Source: Euborellia annulipes (Eukaryota > Arthropoda > Insecta > Dermaptera > Anisolabididae). From it: DNA of 64,000 nt. The position numbers were made by a program, and so were the translations under genes. Each line of letters starts with the position of its first letter. Position 1 is the stretch's first letter. Under the pieces are notes generated by a model. The model did not search any database, was not told the origin of the DNA, and saw only the letters and a list, made by a program, of their open reading frames with translations. The DNA lies in the NCBI GenBank assembly GCA_023213315.1, contig JAKCPI010004485.1, forward strand, positions 1 through 64,000, read 5' to 3'. Positions 34,691 through 45,694 of this stretch are shown here, in pieces.

Positions 34691-34957
34691 TGAGACTTTG
34701 TCTCCTGTTTTTGCTGGAAGCTTTCTTCAATTCCTTTGATCTGTACTTTTTTTTCCAACTTGTTGTTTTTTTTTATCTAAAAAATTACGAACATGCTTGT
34801 TTCATCCTTGACTTTTTTATTTTAATAATTTACATTATTAGTGGTATAAAATTTATCCTTGATATTAAGTTTTCATTTTCAAGCGAGATTTTTTAAATCA
34901 AATTTAGGAGAAAAAATTTTAAAAATGATTAAATCTGATGTTTTGTTTAATTATAAT

Positions 34958-35580
34958 TAAAAAATCTGGTGTGACTAGTCGCACCAAATGTAAGAGGAAG
35001 TTGTGTACTGTGCTTATCACACCAAATTTTTTGTGTCGACATTTATTTAGTTTCCGCCGATATGTATTTTAAAATTAAAGAAAAAATATAAAAGTTGGGG
35101 AAAAATATATATATTTTGTTACCATGGTAACCATTTCTTCTATGAAGTACAAGAGTAAAGTGGACTTCATAAGATTTTAAGGGCAAAATTAGAATATACA
35201 TTTTAAAGAGCATCTTAAAAAGAAATGATTTATGAATTTTAGTCAAAATCGTTGGAGCGAATTTTGAAAAAATCGAAAAAACTGAAAAAGTACATCTGCA
35301 AAATACTAGTACTTTTTGGCCGATTTTGTTTAAAAGCTTATTTTCACACCTTCGGGGGTGTCTAACTTAAATATAAAATTTCAACCTCCTAGCTCAATTC
35401 CTTCATACTTTAAATTGAACTGAGACACACCTAGGCAGACCATATTGCGAAAACCACTTTTGCGGACTCAGCAGACCTCAAAACGTGTATATCCAAAAAT
35501 CTCGACTTCGTACCTCGAATTTTTGACATGCATCGAATACTTTCTATATATTAACATATAGTATAGGTATGAGAAAGTAA
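34958..35580 (+). repeat. Alpha family repeat, near full length
   Basis: It starts AAAATCTGGTGTGACTAGTC with a shortened end hairpin, continues through GTTACCATGGTAACCATTTC, CAAAATCGTTGGAGCGAATT and GGGGGTGTCTAACTTAAATA, and closes at TATGAGAAAGTAA. All major Alpha blocks are present in order. Confidence 0.75.
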
Positions 35581-36299
35581 AGAGCTAAAAGAAACCTATA
35601 TATTATTTGTTTAAATAAATTTAAACTTAATTCGTATAATGGACTTTTTATTTAGTCTTTCTACCATTTGGAAAGTCACTCACATTCACTCTTAGTAACC
35701 CAAACCTGACATGTCCACTTGTTTTCGATGTTTATGTACTATACTCTCCAAGGTAAGCAAAATCATGGATACAAAGGATTAACCAACTGGTTCAGCGGAA
35801 CACGAACAATAGAAAATATATGTATTACTCTATATACATTTACCCCTTAGTTTTAAATAGAACCACGAAGTTGTGTTTGTTGTTTTTAAAGCCTTTTAGC
35901 CTCGGATAAATTGGATTTGAACAAGCGGCGAGAGAAATGCTAAAAAGAGGGGCCGATAGGAAAAAAAAAGCTTTTGGAGTTTTTATTGTGTTCTACCTTT
36001 TCTACGTCTGGCTGTTGTTTTGGAATTGATTCTGATTCCGAATTAATACTCTTAATTTGAGTGGAGATAACAATTGAGCTTAAATAGGCCTATACTAAAT
36101 TTAAATTTGTTTTTAACTTTTTTTTTAACAGCCAAATTCCGATTTGAAATATTCCTTTTTTTTTTGAGAATATATATTTTTAAAAGCATCTAAAAAATAT
36201 AAATGAATGTTGATCAACTTCGTTAGATCTTTTTTTGTGAAATTTGGAAAAAAAAACTGATAAAAAAATCATTGAAGTAGGCCTACCTTGTAGTCTTTA

Positions 36300-36550
36300 A
36301 ACAATTTTATTCAAAAGTATCGTGTTCATATCAGGGTAGTTCCTAACTTAAATATAAAATTTCAAACTCTTAGCCCTTTCCGTTCTTGAGATATTTTGAT
36401 ATCACACACACATTACACACGATTTTACTTGATCTACTTTTTATTTTCTCTTATCTATATATGTAATATTTATAAAGAGAGACTATTGGATGGGTTTCAT
36501 GTCAAAAATTCGATGTCGAGATTTTGATGAAAATTCTTGTTTTGAGGTCA
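36300..36550. repeat. Two opposed Alpha fragments
   Basis: 36300-36420 carries plus-orientation Alpha text (CCTAACTTAAATATAAAATT, CCGTTCTTGAGATATTTTG). From 36437 an inverted end piece follows (TTTATTTTCTCTTATCTA, GTCAAAAATTCGATGTCGAG). The two meet around 36430, so this is either a rearrangement or two insertions. Confidence 0.55.
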
Positions 36551-36654
36551 CTTTCAATTTTATTTGTATACTTAATTTCAAATAGATGCATTGAAAATTG
36601 TGGATATTTATAGATCCATATACATACTGTATACATACATTTTTCCATTTCATT

Positions 36655-36750
36655 TTTACTTTTAAAGTGAAACTTTTATTTGATGGCCTCGCTCTTCTAT
36701 CAGCATGTCGCGTTACAAGCCATGTCGTCACAAGCCGTGACGACAAAAAA
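36655..36750 (+). repeat. Second copy of the CRE-like repeat
   Basis: AAAGTGAAACTTTTATTTGA, GCTCTTCTATCAGCATGTCG and two 15-bp units (CGTCACAAGCCGTGACG) match 1026-1192 in the opposite orientation. Confidence 0.6.
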
Positions 36751-36754
36751 AGGA

Positions 36755-38335
36755 AAGTTGAAATTTAATATATAGGCTATGATGAATTATAAAAAAAATA
36801 ATTGTGAGTTTTAATTATTTAATTTTTAAATTGATAAAATATAATTTTTAAAATAAATTTAAAATAATTTTTTTTTAATTTTAAATTTAAAATTAAAATG
36901 ATTCAAATCTTCAATTAGGCCTACTAAATAAATATTGTTCTCAGTTTTTAACATGTCTCTATTGATTTCCCATTATTATTCCCATTTTCCAATTATTAAG
37001 CTAAGATTAAAAACGCGATTTTAATACCATTAATTGAATAATTTTCTCCTACGATCCGAAAAAAGTTTCACTTGCATCGTGGTTTCATAAAACCACACAA
37101 TGATTTTTATTTATATACTAGGTAGATAACAGAAATTAAAAAAAAAAAGATTTAGTCCTACAGGATTTATTCCTACAGGAGCCTCAATTCCTCCTAAATA
37201 ACTCTGAATTCGAATTATTTACATATTTTATTTTTATTTTTAACATTTGCATAATTTAATCAATTATTTAAAATTGCGATTGACAACAAATAAACCTATC
37301 CAAAATTAAAAAAAAAAAAAATTCCCTAGAAAAAAAAATATGAATTGAACGTTGATTAATAATTATTTCCATTTGAGATTAAATTTTTTTTTCATTCATA
37401 TTCTTTATTTAAAGTTGAAATTTCAATCTGTATTTTTTTTTTTAGAAAATAATTACTTTATTTTTTAGATTGAAAAAAAATATATATATATCTAACAAGA
37501 GATCGAAAGAAAGGGTAGTTATTTCAAATTAAGATAATTGAAACAACAAATTTCTTATATCAGCTTCGATTATTATTCCACCCTCTTCGTTTTGCAAGAG
37601 TGATGTTTTTTTACCCTTTCCCCCACCTTCAAACTTTCCAACCACACTCCATTCTCCAATATATTTCCTTCTGAAGGATGTTTTCTAATTCAAAAGCATT
37701 ACCAGACAATAGTCTAAGCCCTTATCTGCCCTATGTTCAGTTCGTCATCTGGGTTGCTCGTAATTGCCCTTCCTTCGTGTTTCGTTCCTCTCCCCTTTAG
37801 GGCAAACAAACTCTGGTTTGTTATTAAAACGTAAGGTTAACTAAAAAACACCTCGAAGTACGCACGATGCCTAGAAAAAGCACATTTTAGTTCATCCCTC
37901 CTATATCGTAGCTCAAATTTAAACTTATTTAAACATTTGTAATCAAATCAGAGAAAGTTGAAGGGAGAGAGAGAGCCCTTCGAGGTTGGCTTAGCCACCT
38001 TGCTTCCACCCATCTAAATCCTGTTGGTCTTATATACTAAAATGTAAATTGATTTATACCGCAAAATGCGACTAAAACCATTAGACATGTCCGGAATCTG
38101 TTATTAAATCTATAGGAGTTTATTTGTCTAATGGATTATTCGTTATAAGGGCTTAACCGCCTGCCAGATACCATAAATTTATTAGGCATACGCTTTAATG
38201 AGATTAAATAATTAGTTTTTGATAATATTCTTATATTAATGAGTGTATTTTAATTAGAAAATTAAATTAAGCAACTCTCTTTTTTAATTGAATTTCTTCA
38301 AACAATTTTGATTATGCATGGCCTATTGATTGTTT
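36755..38335. other. Non-coding stretch with two complex islands
   Basis: No gene seen. It is AT-rich at first. Segments at 37560-37830 and 38010-38170 are more complex and non-repeated, with pyrimidine-rich blocks and TAAT/ATTA cores. No convincing frames are present. Confidence 0.4.
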
Positions 38336-38337
38336 TT

Positions 38338-38712
38338 TTTTTTTTACTTTCTCTTACCCTATATATGAAATATAAATAGAGAAAGTATTGCGATCATGTC
38401 AAGTTTTTGATGAAATATACATGTTTTGAGGTCCCCTGAGTCCAGAAAAGTGCATCCCTCAAATTGGACAAAATATCTCAGGAACTATTAATAAAAGGAG
38501 GTTGAAATTTTATATTTGAGTTAGGCACCGCTCCCCAAGGGGTGGAAATAAGCTTTTAAACAAAATCGGCCAAAAAGTACTAGTATTTTACTGATGTACT
38601 CTTTGTTTTTTCGATTTTCTCAAAATTCGCTCCGACGATAAATCAACTATTTTTTTGATGCTCTTTAAAAAGTGAAATTTTTCGTGAAAATTGTTGAAGT
38701 ACACTCAAGGGC
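38338..38712 (-). repeat. Alpha family repeat, partial
   Basis: An inverted copy starting TTTACTTTCTCTTACCCTAT and ATAGAGAAAGTATTGCGATC, passing AGGAGGTTGAAATTTTATAT and AGTACTAGTATTTTACTG. It ends near 38712, before the CCATGGCAACC block. Confidence 0.7.
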
Positions 38713-38724
38713 TGATACAAGGTC

Positions 38725-38850
38725 CCCCCGATAATGGGGGTAATTACCAGCTTAAATAAAATCATCGGACTGCCTGGGGTCCGAACCCGCGACGTTAGGT
38801 ATACGAGGTTAGCACGCTAACCTCTACGCCATGCCACGAGGGCTCATCTA
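38725..38850 (-). repeat. tRNA-headed SINE
   Basis: On the minus strand: GGCATGGCGTAGAGGTTAGC (A-box region), GTCGCGGGTTCGGACCCC (B box), CAGGCAGTCCGATGATTTT and the start of the hairpin body. The 3' half is missing. Same family as 8628. Confidence 0.7.
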
Positions 38851-38854
38851 AAAT

Positions 38855-39850
38855 ATTTTAAACAAGTGATTCTTTTGTTAAGAGTTGAAAAGATGACATA
38901 CGAGTAAAATATGATTTATATAATTTATAAATCATATTTTTTAATTGACTTGCAATTAGCTATTTCATAATAAATTACTTTGACCATTGGCGTTTTTTTG
39001 TTAAAAACAATACATGCACAATTCGATTTTATCGGTGGTTATTTTATCATTCCATTAATATATTATTATTAAAAAATTGCTAATATCATTTAAAATTGAA
39101 AATCCCAAAACCAAATATTAGAAATTGAATCATATTGAAATAGATTTTGTTTTTTCAAATAATATAAAATTAAAATTATGTTTGTGGAATATTTTGCTTT
39201 TGGCAATTTTTTTTTTTCGATTGATTGAAAGCATTGTCAATCAAAATTGAAAATATATTGCTTATCATTTATTTGATTCAGTCTTTAAATTAAATATTCC
39301 GGTTGCTGAGCGATTCTAGAAATCCTATATTTTAACAAACTTTAAAAAAGAAATTCTTCTTTTTTTTAGTCCAAAAAATCCTCTTTTAAATATTCATGAA
39401 ACCAAACGAAGGCTTTTAACTCATTTCTTTTAGAATAATAAAAAAAGCATATATCATTTTCTAATACGATCCTCAGTGAAAAGACAATAATAAATGTTTT
39501 ATAAAAAAAAGAGGAAGGGGAATTTAAAGATGAGATTATTCCATTTTTTAATGGTTCTTCTAATGCACTTTTTAGATTTTTAAATTTTTTTATTTCAAAA
39601 AATAATATGGATTTTCATATTAAAAAATAGCTAAAATAATAGGCTATTATTTGATATACTCTATTTAGATAAACAAAAAAAAAATAATTATAATAAAGAG
39701 GCGGAAAAATAAAGTTTTGCAAAAAAAAAGATCAAATGATATTTACGGAAGGGAAAAATGGTAAAATGATTTTCACGCAAGGGTGAAAAAATTTTCCGCA
39801 GGGGAGGAAAAATTTCCTTTTGCTAGGGGAAAAAAAGGAAGGGTGCCCCT
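38855..39850. other. AT-rich non-coding stretch
   Basis: No gene or clear repeat seen. Confidence 0.45.
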
Positions 39851-39852
39851 AG

Positions 39853-39894
39853 TATGTAACGTTATTTCCAACGCATCTTTGGGGTGCCGGGGAC
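39853..39894 (-). mobile_element. hAT-type end, orphan
   Basis: Read on the minus strand it begins near GCAGTGTTTCCTAACC and continues TTTTGAAGTCCCCGGCACC, a hAT-like terminus. The opposite end is not found upstream, so its extent is unknown. Confidence 0.35.
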
Positions 39895-39962
39895 TTCAAA
39901 AGGTTAGGAAACACTGCAATAGAGTTTTTCTTTTTCCAAAATATAATATGCCTATATATACC

Positions 39963-40352
39963 CAGGGGCGTAGCTAGACGCTAGACGTAGCTAGCGTAGC
40001 TAGACCTGCGGGGGGCCCCGGTGCAAAATAAGAAAATGAGGTCCCACCGAAGAATTTGTGGGTATTCTACGTAGTTTGGGTTTGAGAGGAAAAGACCTAA
40101 TTTACGGACCAATATTCTCATTTTTACCCCGCTATTCAACTTATGTTTACAGATTGTTGATAGTTTTACATTATTAAGTTATAATCACAGTCATTTGTTT
40201 GTTCTTTTTCCCGCTTTTCCATCCAATCCAATAAACAATAGCCATTAAACAAAATAGTTTGCTATTATCGTTTTTTTTTTTTTTTTTTTTTTTTTTTCAT
40301 TTAGCTGGGGGCCCCGGTGGGGTGCACCGGCTGCACAGGCACTACGCCCCTG
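39963..40352. mobile_element. hAT-type miniature element
   Basis: The ends are CAGGGGCGTAGCTAG on the left and CAGGGGCGTAGTGCCTG read inwards from the right. A perfect 8-bp duplication TATATACC flanks it (39955-39962 and 40353-40360). Sub-terminal GGGGGGCCCCGGTG occurs on both sides. It contains a poly-T run (40270-40297) and no transposase frame. Confidence 0.8.
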
Positions 40353-40609
40353 TATATACCGGTATATACCATATAATTTTCTTTCTTGCCAACTATTAGA
40401 TTGTTCTCAATCATTCAAACTCTTACTTTTGCCTTATTAAGCTTTAAATTGTGATCCCTTTAGAATCAGAATCTTCACAACAATTTGATTATTTTATTTT
40501 ATATTTTAATGTTTAGAAAGAAGATATTCTTGAGGTATGAGATTGGATAGAGAAGAGATGGCAGAAATGAAAAAATAACCTTTGGATTCCAAATCAGAAG
40601 ACGTTTCCG

Positions 40610-40710
40610 ACTAAATTTTATTATTTGGCAATTTATGTTATTTGTTGGTGAGCCGATCGTCCCCTGGCCTTCGGGAATCGAACCCGGGTCCACCAACAAA
40701 AAAACATACA
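40610..40710 (-). repeat. tRNA-like SINE fragment with hairpin
   Basis: On the minus strand, GACCCGGGTTCGATTCCCG is a good B box. It lies inside a stem made of TTTGTTGGTG and CACCAACAAA. No A box is visible. A SINE fragment is more likely than a tRNA gene. Confidence 0.45.
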
Positions 40711-40714
40711 TAAA

Positions 40715-41650
40715 TTAAACATACATTATTAAATATACCAAAGACGTGTCAAATCTGGATTCAGGAATTCATTGAATATTCATATATTATTTTATTAGTC
40801 TATCATTAGCCTATTATAGTCAATAGTCTTTGTATGATAAAAGGGTTTACTACTATTATACCCAATGACAACTTTGCGGCCAAATTCCATAGCATATGTA
40901 TGGGCTGATGATGGATGAATTTTGTCCAAAACTTGTCTACTTCAGCTTTGGCATTCAAAGCCTTTTTTTTATTACTGCCAACTATCTTTTTCCTTCTAAT
41001 TTTATATTTTATAATAGTTGATAAAAAAGTACCAGATATAAGAAAAATAATTTTATATTTTTATAAATCTATATTTCAAAATATTAATTTAAAAACTGAC
41101 ATTTACTCAAAGGATTATCCGTATTTCTTTTCAATTGAGTATATATTCTTTCCGACAATATAAAGGGTATTCACTAAATCAAGATTCGGCCCTTTTGTTG
41201 TATAACCCTACCCCTTATCAAACAAGCAAAGTGCAGCTCTGACACGACATCAGAGCTTTTACAAGTCAGTCCCTTTATCACTTTTAGCTCGCGATTCAAA
41301 AAAAAAAAAAGAAAGTATTTGGGAGATAATCAATTTTTAACAGGCTCTTTTTAACCTTTCCGAACAAATAATATATATCTCTCTTTTGCTAAATTCGTTG
41401 TTGGGATCGATCATTTATCAATCTTACAAAAAAAAAAGTAAAAAAAAAAAAAATAGATGAGAAAAGTTAGTTGAAATTAAATTAAAAAAAAAAAAAATAA
41501 CTGCCAAGATTGACACTAGTTTTTTTCTATAATAATCCAATAATCTCTAGTAGTAACATTTACAATATCATCTGGCTTAGAGTGATAGCTACTTCATTTG
41601 GAGTTTAAACCTCATTAATCTAAATAAAATAAAACATTTAATACATCATT
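40715..41650. other. AT-rich non-coding stretch
   Basis: No gene seen. The 82-codon frame at 40915-41163 is hydrophobic only because the DNA is T-rich. Poly-A blocks lie at 41300-41312 and 41429-41452. Confidence 0.4.
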
Positions 41651-41656
41651 CATTTT

Positions 41657-42310
41657 TTTACTTTCTCGTATAGAGAAAGTATTGTAATCGTAAAAAAATT
41701 CGACTTCGAGATTTTGATGTTTCTCCACGTTTTAGACCTCCCTGAGTCCAAAAAAACCATTTTTGGCATTATGTCTGTGTGTGTGTGTAAACACGATTGC
41801 TTAAAAACCAAAGCAGCTAGATCGACGAAATTTGGTATATGCTCCTTACACTAAAATTGTAGATATCTATCAACTTTTGGAGTAAATACGTCACTTGGAA
41901 GTAGTACTTTGCTTAAAAAGTTTTTTCAAAAATTTTGAAATTTTCAATTTCTTTGTTATATTATGATAAAATACTCTATTTTAAAAAGTTTTTATTCTTT
42001 GACATTTTTTCGAAAACTGAATAGTTTTTGAAATAATCAAAGAAGAAATAGAAAATATTCGTTAATTTTGATAAAAAATCAAAACAAAATCATACAGGTG
42101 TCATTAAAAAAAGGGTATATATAAACAAATGAATTTGTGAAACAAAACTTCCAAGTGACGTATTTATTCCAAAAGTTGATAGAAATCTACAATTTTAGTG
42201 TAAGGAGCATATACCAAATTTCATCGATCTAGCTGCTTTGGTTTTTAAGCAATCGTGTTCACACACACACACCCAGACGTAATTCCAAAAGAATATACGA
42301 GAAAGTCTCG
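41657..42310. repeat. Beta family foldback element
   Basis: The left arm (41657-41905) begins TTTACTTTCTCGTATAGAG, AAAGTATTGTAATCG and TTCGAGATTTTGATG. It continues AACACGATTGCTTAAAAACC, AAGCAGCTAGATCGACGAAA and TTGGAGTAAATACGTCACTT. The right arm (about 42158-42310) is the reverse complement and ends at ATACGAGAAAGTC. The first 130 bp match the corresponding end of Alpha. Between the arms is AT-rich DNA without a frame. Confidence 0.7.
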
Positions 42311-42491
42311 GGGAAGTCAATCCCCATATTTTATTTAAAAAAAAAAAAAAAAAAAAATCAAAGTAGGGCCTGCATATACTGTACCCACTAGTATAGAGGA
42401 AAAAGAAGAAAAATAGTGAAAAGTTATTGGTTCAATCAGATCGAAGGAAGTTTAAAGTCATGAGATTAAATAAAAAAATATTTTATTTTTT

Positions 42492-42545
42492 TTCGCCGAC
42501 GTTTCAGTTGCCAACCACGACCTCCATCAGAGCAAATATTGTAAA
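42492..42545 (-). ncRNA. Hammerhead-like core, decayed
   Basis: On the minus strand CTGATGGAGGTCGTGG leads to GGCAACTGAAACGTCGG. The CUGANGA core has one change (final A to G) and stem II is weakened, so it is probably inactive. It is the partner of 42936-42980. Confidence 0.4.
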
Positions 42546-42667
42546 TTATTGTATACACGATCTTAGGTATTTTAATGTCTATTGCAATCATATACAATTT
42601 CAAAGTACAAAAATTATCATTTACTTGCTACTTGATGATAATTTTTGTACATATCAAGTTAAAAGGA

Positions 42668-42806
42668 TTTTGTTTTATTATTGTATTGTCATTGTTTTAA
42701 TTTCGTTTTATTATTGTATTTTTTATTGTTTTAATTTTGTTTACTATTGTATTCTTATTGCTTTGACTTTGTTTTATTTTTGTATTTTTATTGTTTTTAT
42801 TTTATA
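42668..42806 (+). repeat. Degenerate T-rich tandem repeat
   Basis: About four units of roughly 34 bp, each with TGTTTTATTATTGTATT followed by TTATTGTTTTAATT variants. Downstream, GTGTAGCTCTACCCTAAATA before an A run resembles a LINE 3' tail. The 153-codon open frame across it is T-rich and incidental. Confidence 0.5.
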
Positions 42807-42935
42807 TTATATATGTATGTATTGTGAGGGATGGCCGTGTAGCTCTACCCTAAATAAAAAAAAAAAGTTAAAAGGAAATTGTATATGATTGCAATAGACA
42901 TTAAAATACCTAAGATCGTGTATAATTGACAATAT

Positions 42936-42980
42936 TTACTCTGATGAAGGTCGTGATTGGTGACCGAAACGTCGGCGAAT
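42936..42980 (+). ncRNA. Hammerhead-ribozyme-like motif
   Basis: CTGATGA (42941-42947), one extra A, stem II GGTC/GACC (42949-42952 and 42962-42965), then GAAAC and GTC (the usual cleavage triplet) at 42966-42973. The extra nucleotide before stem II departs from the classic core, and stem I does not pair well here, so activity is uncertain. Confidence 0.5.
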
Positions 42981-43334
42981 AAAAATTAAATAAAAGATTT
43001 TTATATTTAATCTCCTTGCTGCAAAGTTCATTCGGATCCTGAATAAATCTTCACAGCCATAAAGCATTATGATATTGTTTCATAATCTAAGGGTCGCTGG
43101 CCCCCCCTCCCCTTGCTATCATGAACGATTAAATTTAAATAAATATATGAATTTGTTATGTACAATTTTTTGTACCGATAAATGAAGAAATCTCAAACGT
43201 CATGGAAAACTTAAGAACTAAACTTATCTTCCCTTAATACTTTAAGTTTTAGAAGAAAGTAAAATTCAATCAAAATGTAATATTATGATCCCTGAATGTA
43301 ATAAGGTGATAGTGATGACGCCAAGTAGATAGAA

Positions 43335-43395
43335 ATTAATCCACTCTGCGGGAAGCTTAAGTGATAGAGCACTTGGCTGCAGTCCAGAAATCTAA
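43335..43395 (+). repeat. tRNA-like pseudogene or SINE head
   Basis: AGCTTAAGTGATAGAGCACT and TGGCTGCAGTCCAGAAATC resemble the D-arm and a GCA-anticodon arm of a cysteine tRNA. The T-arm (AAATTCCAATATT) lacks the GGTTCRA form, so it is not a working tRNA gene. Confidence 0.35.
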
Positions 43396-43399
43396 ATTC

Positions 43400-44595
43400 C
43401 AATATTGTCCAAGGGGAAAATTTTTTTTTTTCATTCCCCAGACAAAATTAATTAAAACAGGTTTGTGCATAGGATTTAGCAAAGAGGAAGACTAATAAAT
43501 ATTATGCTAAAAATTGTTTTATTTCCCGACTGATTATTTCTCGTTATATAATTACTTTTTTCCGAAATTACAATCAAAAACCCAATAAAATTGAAATTTA
43601 GTAATTTTAATTTGGAATCGTCTTGCCGAAATACGGCTACTAATCTTAACTTAACATCTTTTGAAAATATTGTACATTGGATCTATTGCTTTGGGCTGGC
43701 GTTCAACAATCTTGTTTCTTGACGGCCACCAATCATGATTATCGACGTTATTTGAAATTGCTTATAATACGGATCTCGCCGGGTCCACTAATTTATGCCT
43801 ACTTTTATTTTTAAATTTCTCTTGTGTGGAAGTGGCTGTGATTGGTATCTTAGAAGAATGGGAGGAGTACACATCGATGCTATGTATTTTAAATTTATTA
43901 AATAAAATTCTAACACCTAAATGGCCGAGGTAGCCGAAAAGAGTTTAAAAAAATTTAACGATTTTTCTTCTATATTCAATTTCTCTTTCAACGTTAAATG
44001 GCCTCAGCAGCCAAGATATTTTTTAATTAATTTTTTTTTAATTTATATATTTCATTTAAATTTCTTTTTTCATTATGAAAGAAGACGATTTCTCTTTGTT
44101 AAACATAGTAGCTATATATAATATCATTTACATTAACCTTGATTTACATTATTATTATTGTTCTTTTTTTTCTTTAACATCTTGTTTCCCAAAATGTTAA
44201 GAGTTCCTTTATTAAGATGAAATGTAGGAGATGCAAATTAAAATTTACTTGTCTTTAATAGATTACATAAAAAGAATATTTTTTCTCATTTCATTTGTTT
44301 CAAACCTCCAACCCCACCCATCCTCTCTTTTGCTCATCAATCATTTTACTCACATTTTTTGCTTTAACATTTAAAGAATAATGAATTAAATTCTTTTTTC
44401 TTTAATAAAATATTTAATTACTGAGGAAGCATCCACTCGACGGTATTATACAAAATGATTTTACCCGGTTAAAGGCGTTGCCAAGATCTTTTTGAATGGC
44501 TAGTCAACTCGACTAGTGTATTTCTGAAGAAAGTAGACCTAAAGGGTTTGATGAGAATTAAGATTCACCTTTCAAAGGACATCCACTTGAAGTCA
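43400..44595. other. AT-rich non-coding stretch
   Basis: No gene or clear repeat seen. Poly-T blocks are common. Confidence 0.45.
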
Positions 44596-44599
44596 GTCT

Positions 44600-44790
44600 T
44601 CTTCTTTCCTAGTCTTATTTTCGCAGTGCGGGGTGTGCGGAATTGTTTTTTTGCGACCGGAAGAAATAGAACAGGCCGGCCCGACGTACGGCCTGACGCC
44701 TGTCGAATATAGAAGGAAGGGGCAGACATGTAAAGAACAGAGACTGCCAGTCCCAGCTCGGGTAGTTCGTTGTCGTCACAAATTTCATAC
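44600..44790 (+). repeat. Second copy of the RPEEI-frame GC-rich repeat
   Basis: TTTTTTGCGACCGGAAGAAA, ACAGGCCGGCCCG, GGCCTGACG and CCCAGCTCGGGTAGTTCG match 31980-32240 in the same orientation. The shared frame reads RPEEIEQAGPTYGLT then LPVPARVVRCRH. This copy is shorter upstream and ends near 44790. Confidence 0.5.
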
Positions 44791-44794
44791 TATT

Positions 44795-45180
44795 CTCATT
44801 CAATTACTATTTTTTCGTCTGAGAATACAAATTTTCTTTCTTTAAAACTCGATCAATAATAAAAATTAATGACTTTATTTTAAAACATTTTTTTAATTTT
44901 AAAAAGTCAAACGAAACGAATGGATACATTTTTTTAAATTATCCTATAATTAATGGTATATAAATTTTATTTTGGAAAAAAAAAATGAATTGGCAAGTCT
45001 GATTAATGGTTTTGATATAAATATGAATATTAAAATGGCAGAAGGGAATTTCTTTTTTTTAAATAAAACAATGTCATAGGAAGTTTTGCCACAAATCAGA
45101 TTCATTAACTATCATGGACTCATTTAAATTTTCAAAAAATAAATCATTAATAAATATACATAGATCAGACTGAAATATAG
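44795..45180. other. AT-rich non-coding stretch
   Basis: No gene or clear repeat seen. Confidence 0.4.
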
Positions 45181-45184
45181 GGGT

Positions 45185-45690
45185 TTAAAGAACATAAAAA
45201 AAAATAGTTGATTTTAATCAAATTCGTTGACTCGAATTTTGAGAAAATCACAAAAAACTTAAAAAGTACATCAGTAAAATGTACTTCAACCGATTTCCAC
45301 AAAAAATTTCACTTATATACTTTTTATAGAACATCAAAAAAATAGTTGATTTATGAATTTCAATCAAAATAGTCGGAGCTAATTTTGAGAAAATCGCAAA
45401 AAAATGAAAAAGTACATCATTAAAGTACTAGTACTTTTAAGACGATTTTGCTCAAAAGCTTCGTGTCACCTCTCAGGGGGGTGCTTAAATATAAAATTTC
45501 AACCTCCTTGCTCCTTCCGTTCTTGAGATATTTTGTTCACAGTCAGACCAATTTGCGGGACCCATTTTTTTGGACTCAGGGGTCCTCAAAACATGTATAT
45601 CCATCAAAATCTGGACATCAAATTGTTGACATGATCGCAATACTTTCTCTCTACATATTTTAAATATAGGGTAAGAGAAAGTAAAAATTC
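45185..45690 (+). repeat. Alpha family repeat with internal duplication
   Basis: Alpha text starts near AACATAAAAAAAAATAGTTG. The block from AATAGTTGATTT through GAGAAAATC to GTACATCAGTAAA appears twice (about 45206-45282 and 45348-45428). The copy then runs through CCTCCTTGCTCCTTCCGTTC to the closing hairpin GGGTAAGAGAAAGTA. It lacks the first hairpin. Confidence 0.65.
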
Positions 45691-45694
45691 ATCA

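Larger units (their letters stand above)
42485..42990. mobile_element. Inverted pair with hammerhead-like cores
   Basis: The left arm (42485-42600) and right arm (42870-42990) are reverse complements over about 115 bp, including GTATATGATTGCAATAGACA and ACCTAAGATCGTGTATAATT. Each arm ends in a hammerhead-like motif pointing outwards. Between them are a smaller hairpin (GTACAAAAATTATCATTTAC with its partner) and a tandem array. Penelope-like elements are known to carry hammerhead motifs; the assignment here is inference because no reverse transcriptase is present. Confidence 0.5.

Noticed and set aside
42427..42888. 153-codon open frame, longest in the window
   Set aside because: It runs through a hammerhead-bearing arm and a T-rich tandem array; the hydrophobic residues simply reflect T-rich codons.
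43335..43395. Possible cysteine tRNA gene
   Set aside because: The T-arm lacks the GGTTCRA form, so it is a pseudogene or SINE head.
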